From contig DFPL01000106.1 in NCBI GenBank assembly GCA_002377245.1, positions 532-29,221 on the forward strand: 28,690 nucleotides of DNA, written 5' to 3'. The notes under the pieces are model-generated. The model made no database searches. It saw only the letters and a program-made list of their open reading frames with translations, and was not told the origin of the DNA. Source of the DNA: Enterobacteriaceae bacterium UBA3516. GTDB taxonomy: Bacteria; Pseudomonadota; Gammaproteobacteria; Enterobacterales; Enterobacteriaceae. Within the stretch, counting starts at the first letter, position 1; each line of letters starts with the position of its first letter. This document shows positions 16,896-25,666 of this stretch, piece by piece. The position numbers and the translations under genes were made by a program.

Positions 16896-16922
16896 TAAAG
16901 CATTTGTTCAGACCGTCGATAA
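16896..16922 (+). promoter_or_regulatory. Sigma-28 (FliA) promoter of the third fliC
   Basis: TAAA (16896-16899), 15 bases, then GTCGATAA (16915-16922). Two of the spacer bases differ from the copy 2 promoter, both immediately before the -10. Confidence 0.9.
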
Positions 16923-16990
16923 CTAATATGACGGTGATGATGCCGCTGGCCCTTACCGGAACTTACATTCATCAATGAAGGAACTACACC

Positions 16991-17899
16991 ATGGCTGTTA
17001 TTAATACTAACACCCTGTCGCTGACGACTCAGAACAACCTGACTAAATCACAGTCTTCTCTGGGTACTTCGATTGAGCGCCTGTCTTCCGGTCTGCGTAT
17101 CAACAGCGCCAAAGACGACGCTGCAGGTCAGGCTATTGCAAACCGTTTCACGTCCAACATCAACGGTCTGACCGTTGCTGCACGTAACGCCAACGACGGT
17201 ATCTCCCTGGCGCAGACCGCTGAAGGCGCGCTGTCCGAGATCAACAACAACTTGCAGCGTATCCGTGACCTGACCGTGCAGGCGCAGAACAGCTCTAACT
17301 CTGCATCAGACATCGACTCCATCCAGGCTGAAGTTAACCAGCGTATGGAAGAAGTTAACCGCGTGACCACGCAGACTGACTTCAACGGCATCAAAGTGCT
17401 GAACACCGGTTCCGGCACCAGCACCTCCTACAGCTTCCAGGTTGGCTCTAAAGATAGCGAAACCATCTCTATCTCCATGAGCAAAAGCAACGACTACAAC
17501 CTGTTCAACGCAACGGGTGCAACCTTCACCACGACGAGCCAGACTGTTAACGGCAACGCACGTACCACTGCTGCTGAAGGCTTCGACGTACTGAGTGGCA
17601 CCGTGAACGCCACCGGCGGCGTGAATGGCGGCCCACTGGCTGACATCGATAACGCAATCAAAGCGGTAGACAGCCAGCGCAGCCTGCTGGGTGCGTCTCA
17701 GAACCGTTTCGAGTCCACCATCACCAACCTGAACAACACCGTGAGCAACCTGACCGCTGCCCGCAGCCGTATTCAGGACTCCGATTACGCGACCGAAGTG
17801 TCCAACATGTCCCGTGCGCAGATCCTGCAACAGGCTGGCTCTTCTGTACTGGCTCAGGCCAACCAGGTTCCGCAGACCATGCTGTCCCTGCTGCGTTAA
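16991..17899 (+). CDS. fliC: Flagellin FliC, copy 3
   Basis: Third tandem flagellin, 302 residues. D0/D1 regions are intact and the C-terminus is identical to the other copies. The bridge (about 174-213) reads ATGATFTTTSQTVNGNA, then VNATGGVNGG before the conserved PLADID; it is the most Thr-rich of the three. At nucleotide level the first 50 bases match copy 1 better than copy 2, whereas 17150-17508 is identical to copy 2, so the gene is a mosaic. It ends at a terminator different from those of copies 1 and 2, presumably the ancestral end of the array. It is the last flagellar gene in the window. Confidence 0.97.
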   Translation: MAVINTNTLSLTTQNNLTKSQSSLGTSIERLSSGLRINSAKDDAAGQAIANRFTSNINGLTVAARNANDGISLAQTAEGALSEINNNLQRIRDLTVQAQNSSNSASDIDSIQAEVNQRMEEVNRVTTQTDFNGIKVLNTGSGTSTSYSFQVGSKDSETISISMSKSNDYNLFNATGATFTTTSQTVNGNARTTAAEGFDVLSGTVNATGGVNGGPLADIDNAIKAVDSQRSLLGASQNRFESTITNLNNTVSNLTAARSRIQDSDYATEVSNMSRAQILQQAGSSVLAQANQVPQTMLSLLR

Positions 17900-17914
17900 T
17901 CGCAACGCTTTCAG

Positions 17915-17941
17915 AAAGGCATCTTCGGATGCCTTTTTTTA
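17915..17941 (+). terminator. Terminator of fliC copy 3
   Basis: AAAGGCATC (17915-17923) pairs with GATGCCTTT (17928-17936) around a TTCG tetraloop, followed by a T-run. The sequence is unrelated to the terminators of copies 1 and 2. Confidence 0.93.
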
Positions 17942-18103
17942 TTGGTTTTTATCGACAATCGCTGGATATAAGCCCTTTTCTGTAACCTTTTTTCCCTCTC
18001 AATATCCCCCTGTTACCGCACAATATCCCATAACTACCGCTGTGCCTTTTTAACATGCCGCACGATGCAGGCCGGGCACTTCCGACGATGTTGAGGATGA
18101 CAG

Positions 18104-21100
18104 ATGCGAAGTATATTAATCAGCGTCGATAAACTAGACGTTTACTCTGCCCACACCAGCGAAGCGCTGGATGTGACCGATGCCTTACTGGCCGCTGGTT
18201 GGCAGATTGATATCATGACCTCTGCCGCGGGCAAAGCGCTGACCCACGAAATTGAACAGCGCGCTGCAACAGGCCGCTTCAATGTGATAACGGAGTCACG
18301 GGGTCACCTTGCGGCACGCTACGACGCCATCTGGATCTATCGCGGTTATTTTCACGATCTGCTGTTGGACGCATTGACCGAACAGCGTCTGGCCGGGGCG
18401 ATGATTTTCCGCCATTTCAGCGACTACAACGATCTTTATATTCCTTACGGCGTGCAACTGGAGAACCAGCTTGCCACCCTGACGCTTGGGCAGTCGACGC
18501 GCAGCAACAACATACTGCTGCAAACGGGCATTGAGAGTGCCCAACTTCAGACGCTGCCCTGGACCGTGGCGGAAAAATTTGCGGCGTATGAGCGAACCCG
18601 TACAACCCAGGGTTTGCAGAAAATCCTCTACGTCGCTCCCAAAATGACGGCTGAGATGTATGAAATTCAGCAAAAAGCCGGCGAAGAGGGGATCCAGCTC
18701 GACTGGTTGGATCTTTCTTCACAGAGGACAGGCATTGAACCTGCCTGGCTTGAACAGTATGACGTCGTTATCGGCAATGAAGATAGCGTACCGAAAGCCT
18801 TATCGCTCGGCATTCCGCTATTTCTGGCGAATGAAGGCTATGTGGAAGGTTATCTCAATGAAGATAATATTGAGCGCCATGAAAACGAACATTTCTGCGC
18901 GCTAACCCTGCGCAACTGCCCGGATGCCGAAGAGTGGCTGGAACTGCTGAAAAGCGGTTATCCCAGCGCGGTAAAATGGGCCACTGCGCACCGGTCAGAC
19001 TTCATCAAGAAATGGCACCTTGGCAGCATGCTGGATGCCATTTTTTCAAAGCCGCTGGCAGAAAAGCCGCTCCATATTAATGAAAAAGCCCGCTATGCAC
19101 TGAACTTCCACAGCAAAGCGGTCATCGCTCAGCAGTCGACTGACTACTCTATGTCCCGCTGGCTTGACGATCGTCAGTTAAGCGCGGCTCGCCGGGAGGC
19201 ATTGCTCTCGTTTGCCCGAAGCTATTCGGAAAAGGGCAGCATTGGCGTGATCGTTGTCGACCCACAGACAGACGGTGCTGCCCGCGAAAAAACGCTGGCT
19301 ACTGTTCATACGCAATCGTTGCCACCCGTCAGCGTCGACGTCATTAGCGGGCAGGCGAGTCCGGCTTCCGCCATCAATACTCTGTTAGCTGAACGCAGCG
19401 CCGACGCAATGCTGATTATCCCGGCAGGATTTACCTTGCTGGACGATGCGCTGCTGCGCTTTTGTGAGCAGCGCCTGCACCAGCAAAACGCCTGGCTGTT
19501 CTATTGCGATGAGATGACCCGGGAAGAAAACGGCGAGCCGCAGCTGGCGATCCGCCCGGACGTCAATATCGATCTCTTGCGCGGCATCCCTTATGTGGGC
19601 GAAGTGCTGTTGTTCTCGCGAGAAATGGCTTTGCAACTGGGTGGGCTGAATGCACGTTATTCTCATGCGCCGTTAATCGACCTGCTCTGGCGTTTTGTTG
19701 AAGCCCAGGGCGCAGGGGCATTGGGGCGTGTGGCGGATGTGCTGGTTGAGAGTCCCTATCTGCCCTCACAGTGGTCAACCTCTGCCGACGTACAGCAGGA
19801 ATGCCAGGACATCCTGTTATCTCACCTCTCGCGGCTGGGGATCCGCGCGACGCTGGAGGAGGGGATGGCGCCCGGCGTGGCACGTGTTCGTTATCACTGG
19901 GATGCCACGCCGCTGGTTTCTATCATCATTCCTACCCGCGACCGGTTTGCGCTGTTAAAGCGCTGCGTTGAAAGCCTGATGGAAAAAACGCGCTATACCC
20001 GCTACGAACTGCTGATTGTCGATAACCAGTCCGTTGAGGAAGATGCCTGCCGTTTTCTTAACGATCTGGCGGATTCCGGTATCGAGCAGGTTCGCGTTTT
20101 ACGCTATGACGCGCCGTTCAATTTTGCAGAAATTAACAATGCCGCATCGCAACAGGCGCGGGGCGAGGTGCTGCTGTTCCTCAATAATGATTGCGAAATC
20201 ATTGACGGAGAGTGGCTGGGGGCGATGGTTGAGCAGGTGCTCCGACCCGAAGTGGGCGTGGTGGGTGCGCGGCTGGAATACAGTGATGGCCGCATTCAGC
20301 ATGGCGGCTACCTGGTCGGGGTGGGGCCGGGCGCGGAGGTGGCTTTTGACGGGGCCGACGGCAACAGCAATGGCTACCAGCACTACCTGAAAACTCCCCG
20401 CAATCTGGCGGCGGTCAGTGCATCGTGCATGATGGTACGTAAAGAGGTTTTCTTCGCCCTGAACGGCCTGAATCAGGAGGCGTTACCCCTGTATCTCGCC
20501 GACGTGGATTTCGGTCTGCGGGCACAAAAGTCAGGTTATCTCAACGTCTGGACCCCTTACGCACGTGTGAAACATATGGGCGGGGCAACCCGCTTAATGG
20601 GGCAGCAGTTCAAGGTCCAGGAGCGACCGCTTCGCGAAGACTACGCGACCCTACGCCGCGAGTGGAAGGAAGGGGTACTGGCGGAACCCGCTTACCACCC
20701 CTTAATGCAAAAAACCGGGACGCCGTTCACCCTGAGCGAACACACGGCACGTTTTCGTCAGCCTCTGCCGGGAAGACCGCTGCCTGTCGTACTGGCCCAT
20801 CACGTAAACTGGCAGGGCAATGGTCACCACCGCGTCATGCAGCCTTTCAAGGCGCTTGAACGTCATCTGCATATGGAGGGCGCGCTCATCAGTGCGATTC
20901 CAGGGCTGATGGAGACGGCACAATTACAACCGGACGTGGTGTTGCTGGAGCTGGTAACGGGTAGCCGTTTCCCGGAAATCATTACCCAGCTGCGTGAAGT
21001 TAACAACGCCAAAATTGTTCTGGAATATGATGATAACCTGCTGAACATCCCGCTCAAAAACGGCACCCGGCAGCACTTCCCGCAAAAAGCCCTGAAGACG

Positions 21101-21757
21101 TTCCGCAAGGTCATCGACAGCGCCGACTGGCTCGTGGTCTCAACCGAACCGCTGGCCGAGGCGTACAGCCGTTTCCATTCGGATATTCGCGTGGCTCTTA
21201 ACCGACTGGCACCGGACCAGTGGGGGCATCTGCAAAGCCAGCGTGGCGTGGGTGAAAAAATCCGCATTGGGTGGGCAGGAGGCAGCTCTCATAGTGGCGA
21301 TCTGGAGATCCTGTTGCCGCTTATCAAAGCGCTGGAAGGGCAGGTTGAATGGGTGTTTATGGGCATGAAACCGCGCAATGTGCGCTGCGAGTTCCACCCG
21401 GGCGTCCCCTTTGATATGTACCCGGAAAAACTGGCGTCGTTGAACCTGGATCTTGCCCTGGTGCCGCTGGAGGCTAACCACTTTAACGAGTGTAAAAGCA
21501 ACCTGCGCCTGCTGGAGATTGGCACCTGCGGGGTGCCGATTATCGCGACCAACCTTGCGCCTTATCGCTGCGGTCTGCCGGTCACGCTGGTCGAAAACCG
21601 CTTCAAAGACTGGATGAATGTCATTCAGGCGTTTATCAACGACCCGCTATTACGTGAACGGCAGGGCGATGCCCTGCGCGAAGCGGTGCACCGTGACTGG
21701 TACCTGCGTGATGCCGGGCTGGATGACTGGCGTAAGGCGTGGTTACCATCACGCTAA
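18104..21757 (+). CDS. Giant multidomain glycosyltransferase, Fgt-like (putative flagellin glycosyltransferase)
   Basis: A 1217-residue cytoplasmic protein without signal peptide or membrane helices. Four parts can be seen. Residues 1-320 look like a Rossmann-type glycosyltransferase region (NEDSVPKALSLGIPLFLANEG near 225-244). Residues 377-550 resemble a degenerate GT-2 domain (CDE at 468-470; RPDVNIDLLRG). Residues 603-830 are a clear GT-2 domain (PLVSIIIPTRDR, LLIVDNQS, FLNND with Asp696, LADVDFGL). Residues 895-1217 form a GT-4-like domain (IRIGWAGG; LRLLEIGTCGVPII with Glu1138). It likely adds several sugars to an acceptor; location right after fliC and analogy to Pseudomonas Fgt1/Fgt2 suggest flagellin. 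Polysaccharide synthesis is the alternative. The start has GAGGA six bases upstream; no sigma-28 promoter was seen in the 163-base gap after fliC-3. Confidence 0.85.
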   Translation: MRSILISVDKLDVYSAHTSEALDVTDALLAAGWQIDIMTSAAGKALTHEIEQRAATGRFNVITESRGHLAARYDAIWIYRGYFHDLLLDALTEQRLAGAMIFRHFSDYNDLYIPYGVQLENQLATLTLGQSTRSNNILLQTGIESAQLQTLPWTVAEKFAAYERTRTTQGLQKILYVAPKMTAEMYEIQQKAGEEGIQLDWLDLSSQRTGIEPAWLEQYDVVIGNEDSVPKALSLGIPLFLANEGYVEGYLNEDNIERHENEHFCALTLRNCPDAEEWLELLKSGYPSAVKWATAHRSDFIKKWHLGSMLDAIFSKPLAEKPLHINEKARYALNFHSKAVIAQQSTDYSMSRWLDDRQLSAARREALLSFARSYSEKGSIGVIVVDPQTDGAAREKTLATVHTQSLPPVSVDVISGQASPASAINTLLAERSADAMLIIPAGFTLLDDALLRFCEQRLHQQNAWLFYCDEMTREENGEPQLAIRPDVNIDLLRGIPYVGEVLLFSREMALQLGGLNARYSHAPLIDLLWRFVEAQGAGALGRVADVLVESPYLPSQWSTSADVQQECQDILLSHLSRLGIRATLEEGMAPGVARVRYHWDATPLVSIIIPTRDRFALLKRCVESLMEKTRYTRYELLIVDNQSVEEDACRFLNDLADSGIEQVRVLRYDAPFNFAEINNAASQQARGEVLLFLNNDCEIIDGEWLGAMVEQVLRPEVGVVGARLEYSDGRIQHGGYLVGVGPGAEVAFDGADGNSNGYQHYLKTPRNLAAVSASCMMVRKEVFFALNGLNQEALPLYLADVDFGLRAQKSGYLNVWTPYARVKHMGGATRLMGQQFKVQERPLREDYATLRREWKEGVLAEPAYHPLMQKTGTPFTLSEHTARFRQPLPGRPLPVVLAHHVNWQGNGHHRVMQPFKALERHLHMEGALISAIPGLMETAQLQPDVVLLELVTGSRFPEIITQLREVNNAKIVLEYDDNLLNIPLKNGTRQHFPQKALKTFRKVIDSADWLVVSTEPLAEAYSRFHSDIRVALNRLAPDQWGHLQSQRGVGEKIRIGWAGGSSHSGDLEILLPLIKALEGQVEWVFMGMKPRNVRCEFHPGVPFDMYPEKLASLNLDLALVPLEANHFNECKSNLRLLEIGTCGVPIIATNLAPYRCGLPVTLVENRFKDWMNVIQAFINDPLLRERQGDALREAVHRDWYLRDAGLDDWRKAWLPSR

Positions 21758-21764
21758 CGGCAAG

Positions 21765-21795
21765 GCCGGATAAGGCGTTTACGCCGCCATCCGGC
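21765..21795. repeat. REP (palindromic unit) element
   Basis: The 31-base imperfect palindrome begins GCCGGATAAGGCG and ends CGCCGCCATCCGGC, with TTTA between. This is the well-known enterobacterial REP/PU consensus form, including the bulged mismatch. It lies between the stop codons of the two convergent glycosyltransferase genes, the usual location for REP elements. Confidence 0.85.
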
Positions 21796-21810
21796 AAAAC
21801 GAATACAGAG

Positions 21811-21841
21811 GGCCGGAACAGATTTTTGTTCCGGCCTTTTT
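21811..21841 (+). terminator. Terminator between the convergent glycosyltransferase genes
   Basis: GGCCGGAAC (21811-21819) pairs with GTTCCGGCC (21828-21836) around an eight-base loop, followed by TTTTT. It is oriented for the plus-strand glycosyltransferase; the minus-strand gene ends three bases beyond the T-run and could use the same stem without a good T-tract. Confidence 0.9.
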
Positions 21842-21843
21842 GT

Positions 21844-24800
21844 TTAGTCAGGTAGCCAGCAGCGGGCGTGGGTGAGCAGATTTTCACCCTGCAACAGGCC
21901 GCTTTGCATGACCCCGGCTTTCAGGGCATCGCCAAGCTTGTGCGTTGCCGGGAGGTCATGAAGGTGCATGTCGATAGCATCGCGCCAGTGGCGGGCGCGG
22001 TTTTCGACACGGGTTACCGTTAACGCGTTACGCAGGCTGATGATGTCACTGCAAATGACCGGGACGCCGCAGGCGCCAAACTCCAGCAGTTTTACCGCGC
22101 TGCTATGACGATTCCATGGCGTATCTGCAAGCGGCAACAGTGCAAGGTCGAGATCCAGACTCGCCAGTTTACGCGGGTAACGTTCAGGACTGACTGCCGC
22201 ATGGAATTCACTGACGACCGGGCGCAGAGAAGGTGGGCAATAGCCATAGAAAACCCACTCGACCCGATCGGCAAGTTGGCCGACAATTTTATGAATGATT
22301 TCCAGGTCCGCAACGTTGCCTGCATCACCCACCCAGCCGACGCGTGGTTTTTTCCCTCTGTTACGCAGGCTGGAAAGCGCACCCCATTGCGATGGTGCAA
22401 GCCACGTGGGCAAGACATGAATATCCTGATGCATGCCGGCACAACTCTCTGCCATCAACTCACTGGCGACAATCAGCCTGTCAACATGAGCGACGGTGGT
22501 ACGCAGTGCGCGTTCAATATCCTGCGGGTAATCCCCACGAGCAGCGGCGTTGGCAGGCAGTGCCGGGAGGTACTCATCCAGGTCAAAGACCGTCATTACC
22601 GGCGTGATTTTTTTGCTGCGCTGCAGCCACTCTTCCATAAACGGCATAATCTGCCGCTGGATGATGATGGCACTCGGTTCATAGCGGGCAATGTCGACAT
22701 AGTTGCGTGCACGACGGCTGACGACGCCCTCCATCAGTCCGGCATCGTGCAGCGTGTCCAGGGCTGACACCAGGCGCGGGTAGCTGCCCGGCTGTTTATC
22801 GAGGGCAAAAGGCATCACCACCGGCAGAGGCCGCCAGTGCAGTGGTTGCCAACGCGTCGGGTCATCAAGGACCAGCTCAAAACCGGCATTATCCAGCGAC
22901 AGGTTGGGGTTGTAGGCCGGATCGTTAGCGATGAGCGGCAGCCATTTCTGGTACATGACGTCCTGCTCGGCCATAAAGCGCTGGCGTTTTTTCTCCTGCG
23001 CGGTTTTATCCACTTTATTCTGACTCACGCTGCCTTCATGCATGACGACCGCATACGGCGTCCAGACGGTCAGATAACCGGCCTGTCTGGCTTTAAGACA
23101 TAAATCCACGTCGTTATAGGAGACGGTAAAGTTCACTTCGTCTAACCCGCCGACCTCTTCGTACAGTGATTTTCGGATCAGCAGACAGGCCGCCGTCACG
23201 ACGTTGTAATTTTGATCTGCCTGTAGGCGGTGCATATAGCCCGGGCGGTCAGGTTCGCTGTCGATAAAGGGATGATCGGCAGGGCCGCGCAGGCCAAGCA
23301 CCACGCCCGCATGTTGGACCCGGCTGGTGGGATAAAGCAGTTTTGCCCCGACGATCCCCACTTCAGGACGCAGGCCGTGGTTAAGCATGTGATCCAACCA
23401 GTTGCCGTTAATGATGGCGGTATCGTTGTTCAGCAGGACAAGGTACTCCCCGCGCGCTTCCCGTGCTGCCATATTGTTAATCGCGGAGTAGTTAAACGGA
23501 TGCGGATAGCGCAATACCCGAATTCGACCCGGATCAATACCGGCGATCCCCTCCAGCCACTGCTGGGCTTCAGGCGTTTCACTGTTGTTATCGACGATCA
23601 ACAATTCGTAATTGGCGTAAGTGGTTTTTTCCAGCAGGCTGGTGACGCAGGGAATCAGTACGGCAAGCTGATCTTTGGTGGGAATAATGATCGACACCAG
23701 GGGCCGTTGCTGATGATGATAACGCAGGGCATAGAGGCCCTGCTGCGGCGCCTCAACCGTACCGTTCTGGTAGCCACGGTGGTGCAAATGTTGCGTCAGG
23801 ATCGCGACTTCCTCGGCCTCGGCCGCCATCACAGGCGGATGGGCTTTCACAAAGGGTTCCGGCAGATGGCCCGCGAACTGTATGCCTTTATGTTCAATCA
23901 GTCGGGTGATCATTTCAAACTGCCAGGCGTGAGCATATTGTGGATTAAATCCACCCAGCGCCAGCAGCGTGTCGGTGCGAAAAATCCAGTGGCGTGCCAT
24001 CTCGGCCGGGCAGCTTAGCAGCAGATCGAGGTTGAAATCCGGGCGTAGCGCGGTCCCCACAATCCGATCGCCATCCTGGTAAATTTCATCGCCGTAAATG
24101 GCATCGCATCCTGCTGCGCTGTCCAACGCCAGATCGAACGTCAGCATGCCGCTCTTAATAAGCGTCTCGCCCGCCTGTAAGAACAGGATCCAGTCACCGG
24201 GGTGCCCGGCAACATAAGTATTGATGGCGTTAATACGATCCGCAGAAGAGGCAAGGATTGTCGTGACCTGCAGTTCGACAGCGTCACTGCTTAATACCAC
24301 GGGTTCTATTGTCAGCCCATATCCCGTCCAGGCTTCCAGGCTTGCCAGGGTGATCGCCGTGGCTTCTACAGAATGGCCCTGCTGGTCGATGATGACGCAA
24401 AGCGTTTGCTGCGTACCGCGACGTTGTTGGAAAGCCTCTGCGTGAGCCTGTTGGCGGGCGGTGAGTTGTCGTTCATTTAACCACTTACCCATTTGCCAGC
24501 TTTGATAGTCACGCTGAGAGCGTTGCAAAGACTCAAGAACTCCACGCAGCAAGTTTTCCTGCTGGAACCGTGTGGGATCGCTCATCGGCGCGACGCGCAC
24601 CAGCTGATTTTGCTCTTTATCACCTTTGTACCAGCCGAGTTCACGCAACACTTGCGGCATACGGGTGTAGGTCGTACTCACGATGTCACGGAATTTTTCT
24701 GATTTGGCAAGCTGGCTGCTTTGCGATTCCGTCACGCGAAACGCGGAGAGCGTGTCGCTAACATATGCCAGGTTGCCAAGATGCAATAACTTAACGAAAA

Positions 24801-25404
24801 CCGCCATGTCTCCCAGGAAGGGCATGCTTTCGCCTTTAAGCAAGAAGAGATCGTTGCCGAAAGCAACGAGATCATCGCGATAGCAGAGTATGACGCTCGG
24901 CTCACCGACGAAGTTAAATAAATAGTCGGTGAAAAAAGCAAGAGCATCTGCGCCATTCAGGATAACGTCCCCGGCAAAGGGATACGCGGTCGCGCCAATG
25001 TCTACCAGGGGGTTGCCGTCTGCATCAATTCGCATGCGACGTGAAGAGGCGAGTCGGTTATTCGGGGCTGATTCAAGCGCTGCGACCAGCCGTGTGACGC
25101 AGTCGGCATAAATAATATCGTCGTCATAGAGGAATTTAATATATTTCCCCTTAGCAAGATGCACACCACGCAATACGTTGCCTTCTTCATTGAGACGAAT
25201 TTCGTTTTTATAATAGCGAACCGGAATAGCGGAACGGGCTGCATATCGCTCACTCACGATACGAATAGTGTCGTCCAGGCTGTCATCGCAAATAACAATT
25301 TCAAGGTTAGACCAGCTTTGGTTGAGGGCGCTCAACAGCGCAGTCTCAAAAAAGACGGGGTTATAGGCCGGGACAACAATACTCACCAAAGCATGTTCGT
25401 TCAT
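21844..25404 (-). CDS. Giant multidomain glycosyltransferase, paralogue with N-terminal GT-2 domain
   Basis: A 1186-residue soluble protein. Residues 5-225 form a GT-2 domain (VSIVVPAYNP, IVICDDS, LYDDD with Asp94-96). Residues 334-520 are a degenerate GT-2-like domain (YGDE, RPDFNLDLLLS). Residues 568-800 are a second full GT-2 domain (PLVSIIIPTKDQ, LLIVDNNS, LLNND with Asp661, YNDVDLCLKA). Residues about 1018-1160 are GT-4-like (RVGWVGDAGN; VKLLEFGACGVPVI with Glu1108). From about residue 305 on, the order matches the convergent 1217-residue neighbour, including a shared W-L-[DN]-[DE]-R-Q-L linker, so the two are paralogues with different N-terminal modules. The start has GGAAG just upstream. 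Function is probably assembly of a flagellin or surface glycan; the acceptor is unproven. Confidence 0.85.
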   Translation of the reverse strand: MNEHALVSIVVPAYNPVFFETALLSALNQSWSNLEIVICDDSLDDTIRIVSERYAARSAIPVRYYKNEIRLNEEGNVLRGVHLAKGKYIKFLYDDDIIYADCVTRLVAALESAPNNRLASSRRMRIDADGNPLVDIGATAYPFAGDVILNGADALAFFTDYLFNFVGEPSVILCYRDDLVAFGNDLFLLKGESMPFLGDMAVFVKLLHLGNLAYVSDTLSAFRVTESQSSQLAKSEKFRDIVSTTYTRMPQVLRELGWYKGDKEQNQLVRVAPMSDPTRFQQENLLRGVLESLQRSQRDYQSWQMGKWLNERQLTARQQAHAEAFQQRRGTQQTLCVIIDQQGHSVEATAITLASLEAWTGYGLTIEPVVLSSDAVELQVTTILASSADRINAINTYVAGHPGDWILFLQAGETLIKSGMLTFDLALDSAAGCDAIYGDEIYQDGDRIVGTALRPDFNLDLLLSCPAEMARHWIFRTDTLLALGGFNPQYAHAWQFEMITRLIEHKGIQFAGHLPEPFVKAHPPVMAAEAEEVAILTQHLHHRGYQNGTVEAPQQGLYALRYHHQQRPLVSIIIPTKDQLAVLIPCVTSLLEKTTYANYELLIVDNNSETPEAQQWLEGIAGIDPGRIRVLRYPHPFNYSAINNMAAREARGEYLVLLNNDTAIINGNWLDHMLNHGLRPEVGIVGAKLLYPTSRVQHAGVVLGLRGPADHPFIDSEPDRPGYMHRLQADQNYNVVTAACLLIRKSLYEEVGGLDEVNFTVSYNDVDLCLKARQAGYLTVWTPYAVVMHEGSVSQNKVDKTAQEKKRQRFMAEQDVMYQKWLPLIANDPAYNPNLSLDNAGFELVLDDPTRWQPLHWRPLPVVMPFALDKQPGSYPRLVSALDTLHDAGLMEGVVSRRARNYVDIARYEPSAIIIQRQIMPFMEEWLQRSKKITPVMTVFDLDEYLPALPANAAARGDYPQDIERALRTTVAHVDRLIVASELMAESCAGMHQDIHVLPTWLAPSQWGALSSLRNRGKKPRVGWVGDAGNVADLEIIHKIVGQLADRVEWVFYGYCPPSLRPVVSEFHAAVSPERYPRKLASLDLDLALLPLADTPWNRHSSAVKLLEFGACGVPVICSDIISLRNALTVTRVENRARHWRDAIDMHLHDLPATHKLGDALKAGVMQSGLLQGENLLTHARCWLPD

Positions 25405-25666
25405 CTTTTCTTCCGTTAAGCAAACCCACGCGTGTACGCGCGTAAGGGATCGTGAACCGATCGATGCCTCAATTTGCCATAATGTCCTTTAATACCAGTT
25501 GGTAAATATCCGCCGTTTTGCTGCTCTGTTCAGGTGATAGCAAGGATTCACTCGCCAATGAACTCAGGAAATGGCCCTGGAAAATGGTGCTGTTTTGCCG
25601 ATAAGTCAGCAGAGGCGACGGTATGATGAATTATCATCACTCGTGCGCATGTGCGTGAAGGGTTCT

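Larger units (their letters stand above)
16797..16990 (+). repeat. 194-base fliC intergenic cassette, copy B
   Basis: Second copy of the terminator-promoter-leader spacer (compare 15697-15890). Mismatches cluster just after the -10 box and in the last 60 bases of the leader. The terminator stem and promoter boxes are unchanged. Confidence 0.9.

Noticed and set aside
14779..17899. Salmonella-type phase-variation switch
   Set aside because: There is no hin-like recombinase gene, no inverted repeats flanking a promoter, and each flagellin has its own fixed promoter.
14779..17899. CRISPR-like direct repeats
   Set aside because: The repeats are whole flagellin genes of about 900 bases with intact reading frames, not short repeat-spacer units.
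18051..18090. Possible sigma-28 promoter before the 1217-residue glycosyltransferase (TAAC and TCCGACGA)
   Set aside because: The boxes are 26 bases apart instead of 15 and both deviate from consensus.
25571..25666. Longer start for the VioA-like aminotransferase
   Set aside because: The extra 32 residues do not resemble the N-terminus of the family, whose similarity starts at MGKNIYVTSP. Kept as an open question in the findings.
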